Part shown: positions 62,501 to 64,000 of the stretch, in pieces | How positions within the stretch are numbered: position 1 is the stretch's first letter | How the letters are laid out: each line of letters starts with the position of its first letter | Assembly: GCF_015355755.1 (NCBI RefSeq) | Contig: NZ_JACVEE010000001.1 | Coordinates: 2,638,534-2,702,533, forward strand | From: Nocardia sp. XZ_19_385 | Lineage (GTDB): Bacteria; Actinomycetota; Actinomycetes; Mycobacteriales; Mycobacteriaceae | Length of the DNA: 64,000 nucleotides | Direction: 5' to 3' | Program-made: the position numbers and the translations under genes | Notes under the pieces: generated by a model | Seen by the model: the letters and a program-made list of their open reading frames with translations, nothing else | What the model was told of the DNA's origin: nothing | Database searches by the model: none

Positions 62501-62699
62501 CTCCGGCGACGAATCCCTGTCCCGCGCAGCGGCTCTGAGCACCAACTATGCCGCGGCCGAGGACACCGAGGCCCCCGCACCAGCGCAGGTCCCCGCCGTC
62601 CCCGTGGTGAACGTCCCCGGTGTCGACGCCGCGGTGCTCACCCGCTACTTCGACTTCTTCATCGAGACCGGCTTCTTTCCGCCGCCGCCGAGGAAGTAG
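56589..62699 (+). CDS. Dimodular non-ribosomal peptide synthetase with terminal reductase, A-T-C-A-T-R
   Basis: 2036 residues. Module 1: adenylation about residues 20-520 (core A3 'YVIYTSGSTGLPKG' near 174, A5 'NLYGPTETT' near 310, A8 'GRTDSQVKIRGFRVELGEID' near 417) and carrier with Ser562 in FFELGGNSLL. Condensation about 610-1080 with HHLAADG (His747-His748...Asp752-Gly753; second His catalytic). Module 2: A about 1090-1570 (A3 near 1229, A5 near 1369) and carrier Ser1615 in FFSLGGNSLS. Terminal NADPH thioester reductase from about 1680 (GATGFLG near 1691; Y-V-L-T-K near 1834). The expected product is a dipeptide released as aldehyde or alcohol, possibly cyclising to a pyrazine-type ring as with AusA. 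No N-terminal condensation domain, thioesterase or MbtH gene in sight. GTG start. Confidence 0.95.
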   Translation: MAADILAVRRARAARVGPSRLRTLPQLLETAAGLDPEACAVRFAGRELTYRELGAQSARLARVLIERGVGPGDRVVLALPRSIESVVAMWAVAQTGAAFVPVDPQYPAERVAHMIGDCGATSGLTVSTVRTDAGADLDWLEIDSAECAAALARASAEPVHFGERVRRLYGEDVAYVIYTSGSTGLPKGVAVTHAGLSGLCAEQARRFGVTAAARTLHFASPSFDASILELLLAIGAGATMVVVPPDIYGGAELTELLRDERVTHAFITPAALAGLEETNLPELRTVVAGGEACPAELVARWAPGRSFFNLYGPTETTVAATISGELHPDDIVTIGRPVAGMAAAVLDARLSPVPDRVAGELYLAGPGLARGYHDRAGLTAARFIAHPDGSGERLYRTGDLVRWITGSDGTPQLQFLGRTDSQVKIRGFRVELGEIDAVLAEANSVAFAATVVRRMPSGADALVSYVVPAPGSEFDAEPLMARARRLLPRHAVPTAVVAIDTIPLTPVGKLDYAALPAPVPAARPYREPVTATERTVTEIFTDLLGATRVSADDDFFELGGNSLLATRVAGRLRTALQIQVAARTVFDHPTVTELAAAVDELTTTTSRQLPLTARARGEHVPLSLAQQRMWFLARLDPASAAHNIPIALRLSGSLRVDALTAAMRDVLERHEALRTIYPEHDGSGYQHILPAEQVRVDLAPADIADTALHREVSEFMSAGFDVTAEVPLRARLFRLDADEFVLALVIHHLAADGSSLAPLTRDLMLAYQARTQNQAPEWTPLPVQYADFAIWQRETLGAATDPESLLAEQLRYWGQTLSGLPAALELPADRPRPPVASNRGAVHSFHLDADLRCALEQFAKDRDATLFMVVHAALAVLLARLSGTTDIAIGTPVAGRGEPELDALVGMFVNTLVLRTHTAGSESFAELVDRVRETDLGAFAHADIPFERLVAELDPPRSQAHHPLFQVVLAFQNFQSEALRLPELTITPIELGAAVSPVDLQLTVVPHQDSAAGLSCSWRYATDLFDPATVDALGRRLIDLLSTAVAQPQLPIGDLPILDQQEQAAQLSSAAGPQRPLPHRLLLDGFAAQAQRSPAAVAVSCADGSVTYGELAARVNRLARKLISMGVGPGATVGLAMPPTLESVVGMYAIVQAGAAYVPIDPGQPAARIADILATADPICVLTAGAKIHTRPVLRIDNLANSTALSTFSDAPLTHADRLRPLREQDLAYVIFTSGSTGRPKGVGVPHGAIVNQAAFFTAEYQLAETDTYLQSVPFTFDASLIGYAAPLSVGAHLVLASAEERTDPEQLAQLIARHRVTTMASVPSLLQVLLDSAPPQSLSSLRAVWVGGEPLPAATIARFSAACPARLHNLYGPTEATVSITGADVTDIGAGAVPIGHPHWNCRAYVLDARLHPVPPGTPGELYLSGAQLTRGYLNETARTAERFVADPYGPTGARMYRTGDLVRRNRTGDLEYLGRTDVQLKLRGQRIEPGEIEAALRADSAVTGAAVTVRGAQLIGYVSIADAAIDTAEVLASLRKRLPVYMIPAHLVVVAEFPLGPTGKLDRAALPDPQPPAREYRAPSTTDEQIVAEVFASVLGIDRVGRDDDFFSLGGNSLSAVRVRAALAERLGIGVPLRLLFTYPQVDQLATALRSSKAETTGSDPLADTVLDESITAPACPPPGAPSAILLTGATGFLGAFLLRELLDRTSATIYCLVRADNETAAHARILAAGARYRIDFSGQEARIVAIPGDLAQPRLGLTAQRFLELAERTDEIYHNGALVNHLEPYDRMRAANVAGTTEVLRLAATARVKPVHYVSTSSAPPTADLPSGLPGYVLTKWVAEQLVRAGAQRGIPATIYRPGLITGDSRTGAAGTDDAWWTMLRSMLVTGMAPDLPDAEIAMLPVDHVAATIVRCARQPHARETALDVSSETALPLRAIVDEVRRRGYRLDLVEPERFPEALTTAAEERVGSGDESLSRAAALSTNYAAAEDTEAPAPAQVPAVPVVNVPGVDAAVLTRYFDFFIETGFFPPPPRK

Positions 62700-62741
62700 C
62701 CGCCGCGTCCACCGCGTTCGGGCCGGAGTTCCCCTCCGCTA

Positions 62742-63458
62742 TCAGGGTCGGGTCGCAAGATAGACGGTGTTGGCAGACCGGCTCCGTGTGAGTGGATTGT
62801 CGAAGAACACCTGTTCGGCCTCGACATCGATGAAGACGGTGCCGAGGACGGCGAGGAATTCGTCGTCGGGTGCGTCATCGGACCACAGGGCGAAGGTGCC
62901 GCCCGCGGTGATGTGCTCGGCGAATACCCGTAGCCCGTCAGCGGTGTAGAAGGCCGTGTGCGGGTGGTGCAGGACGTGGCGTGGCGAATGGTCGATGTCG
63001 AGCAGGACCGCGTCGTAGGTTCGGCCCGGGCGTTCCGGATCGAACCCCGTCGTCCCCGCGGCGGCGGCGAAGAAGTCCGCACAGACGAGAGCGACCCGGC
63101 TGTCGGCGGCGAGGCCGACGGTATCGGGGAGCAGGTCACGCCGATGCCAGTCGATGACCGCGTCGGTGTATTCGATGACGGTCAGCGTCCGAACTCTGGT
63201 GTCGAGCAGAGCTTCTCGTGCGGTGTAGCCCAGGCCGAGACCGCCGACGACGATATCCAGGTCCGTGCCGGGCGTGCGCGCCAGTCCCAATCGCGCCAGC
63301 TCACACTCCGCGGCGGTGAACAGGCTCGACATGAGGTACTCATCGCCGAGCTTGACCTCGTAGATATCGGTTCGCGCCGTCGGCTCGAATCGGCGGCGCA
63401 GACTGATCTCGCCCATGGGAGTCTGCTGCCAGCCGAGTTCCTCGAAGCGTGCGCTCAT
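62742..63458 (-). CDS. Spermidine synthase-like (aminopropyltransferase-fold) protein
   Basis: 238 residues of the spermidine-synthase/SAM methyltransferase fold: 'LDIVVGGLGLGYTAREAL' (G-G-x-G-x-G), acidic strand 'LTVIEYTDAVIDWHRRDLLPD', 'RVALVCADFFAAAAG' and 'YDAVLLDIDHSPRHVLH' (D-x-D-H in place of the D-x-x-D-P of true synthases). Because the usual catalytic D-x-D-P segment is altered, true spermidine synthase activity is doubtful. ATG 63458 is preferred over the upstream in-frame start at 63563. It converges with the NRPS gene (43 bp between stops). Confidence 0.78.
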   Translation of the reverse strand: MSARFEELGWQQTPMGEISLRRRFEPTARTDIYEVKLGDEYLMSSLFTAAECELARLGLARTPGTDLDIVVGGLGLGYTAREALLDTRVRTLTVIEYTDAVIDWHRRDLLPDTVGLAADSRVALVCADFFAAAAGTTGFDPERPGRTYDAVLLDIDHSPRHVLHHPHTAFYTADGLRVFAEHITAGGTFALWSDDAPDDEFLAVLGTVFIDVEAEQVFFDNPLTRSRSANTVYLATRP

Positions 63459-63839
63459 CGCAGTGACACTAGGGGGACACAGCCGAACCTCGCACAGCTG
63501 GGCCGCAGATCGGAGCCGCAATCGGTGCCCCAGAGCGGCTCCAGCCAGAAACACATCGTCCATGACCTGTCAGCACCTGCCCAACCCCTCGTGATCGAAA
63601 CTCGAGTCGCACTAGCGACAGCCAGAACGCGGCGGTCCGGACGGTCAGCTGAGTAAGGCCCAACAAGACCGCTCCGTTCAACCCCTTTCCCGTTCGATGC
63701 CCGCGCGCTACACGTGTGAAGGCAGTCCCGCGGCGAGCCGAGAACGCGCGATATGCGGCATGAGCGTGCGTTCCGAACTCGCCTCGCCACGAGGATGATC
63801 TTGACCGCTCGACATGCGAAACAGGCTGCACATCCGGCT
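63459..63839. other. 381-bp intergenic region
   Basis: Between the start of the spermidine-synthase-like gene and the end of the ATP-grasp gene, both on the minus strand. Open frames of up to about 120 codons occur but lack start signals and look compositional. No repeat or clear hairpin was noticed. It probably holds the promoter of the spermidine-synthase-like gene. Confidence 0.55.
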
Positions 63840-64000
63840 CTACATGTCCGCGCGGGCGAGGGCCTCGGCTTCCATCGCGGCGATAAAGTCGGTGACGTCG
63901 GATCCGTAGATGCCCCAGCTGTTCACACCGCCGAGCTCGACGAGGCGAAGCACGCCGTCGGGGCCGACGCCGACATCGACGGTGACCATGGTGCAGCCGT
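63840..64000 (-). CDS. C-terminal end of an ATP-grasp domain protein (partial)
   Basis: The last 53 codons of a minus-strand gene that runs out of the window; stop TAG at 63842-63840. The visible C-terminus contains GCTMVTVDVGVGPDG, then VLRLVELGGVNSWGIYGSD, then a final helix ending AEALARADM. The block D-V-G-V...L-V-E-L-G-G-V-N-S-W-G-I-Y resembles the end of the ATP-grasp fold, where E-x-N/G-x-x-x-N residues bind Mg-ATP. Too little is present to name the enzyme; ATP-grasp ligases often join amino acids or peptides. Confidence 0.65.
   Translation of the reverse strand, partial: GCTMVTVDVGVGPDGVLRLVELGGVNSWGIYGSDVTDFIAAMEAEALARADM

Noticed and set aside
56589..62699. NRPS as an isonitrile lipopeptide synthetase (Rv0101/Sco type)
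   Set aside because: There is no N-terminal condensation domain for acyl loading and no isonitrile synthase (ScoE-type), acyl-ACP or thioesterase gene alongside. The AusA-like dipeptide route fits better.
63455..63831. Open frames in the 381-bp gap after the spermidine-synthase-like gene
   Set aside because: Arg/Ser/Gly-rich translations without start signals, in overlapping frames.

Overview
The window is 64 kb of GC-rich actinobacterial chromosome, most likely from Nocardia or a close relative in the Mycobacteriales. The evidence is a mycothiol conjugate amidase gene (mca), a block mca / DUF4307 / greA / metB / cbs / fadA / Bax1-like that follows, from memory, the Mycobacterium tuberculosis Rv1072-Rv1083 order, a 13E12-type (DUF222) HNH gene, a PapA-like acyltransferase, frequent GTG starts and ATGA-type overlaps. 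No rRNA, tRNA, CRISPR array, prophage or complete insertion sequence was found.

Layout. (1) 1-5.2 kb: a peptide/nickel-type ABC importer operon whose 5' end is outside the window, with the two ATPases fused in one protein. (2) 5.3-13.7 kb: accessory genes. These are a membrane glycosyltransferase, then a minus-strand thioesterase / PapA-like acyltransferase / alpha-beta hydrolase / TetR set with two matching TetR-type operators, then an MmyB-like regulator, an AI-2E family transporter, a GyrI-like protein and a TIGR03086-like protein. (3) 14.0-26.1 kb: the conserved core block (mycothiol detoxification, transcription elongation factor, transsulfuration, acyl-CoA metabolism), with several clean hairpin terminators at convergent gene ends and a greA leader that may contain an attenuator. 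(4) 26.3-32.6 kb: lipoproteins, a DUF6153-DUF305 pair behind a copper-type palindrome, a metallophosphoesterase, a MerR gene pair with a classical 19-bp-spacer promoter, a methyltransferase and a GH18-like membrane protein. (5) 32.7-35.1 kb: a TPP riboswitch ahead of an NCS1 permease, followed by a DUF72 gene. (6) 35.1-45.2 kb: a non-coding region with 163-bp degenerate tandem repeats, the HNH gene, a thioredoxin-domain protein, a three-gene set (small helical protein, WXG-type/DUF1023 hydrolase, lipoprotein) and two tandem solute-binding lipoproteins without permeases. (7) 45.6-51.5 kb: an orphan hypX coupled to an MHYT membrane sensor gene, a frameshifted AsnC-type regulator divergent from an FMN-dependent hydroxy-acid oxidase, and a membrane protein. 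(8) 51.7-64 kb: secreted and hypothetical proteins, an aromatic amino acid decarboxylase-like gene, a methyltransferase, a dimodular NRPS with terminal reductase (A-T-C-A-T-R), a spermidine-synthase-like protein and the 3' end of an ATP-grasp gene.

The candidates I consider most worth following are the WXG-hydrolase plus lipoprotein triad (39-42 kb), the hypX-MHYT pair (45.6-48.3 kb), the AusA-like NRPS (56.6-62.7 kb), the TetR operator pair (7.8 and 8.6 kb) and the TPP riboswitch permease. All product names come from reading motifs and family memory. No database search was run.
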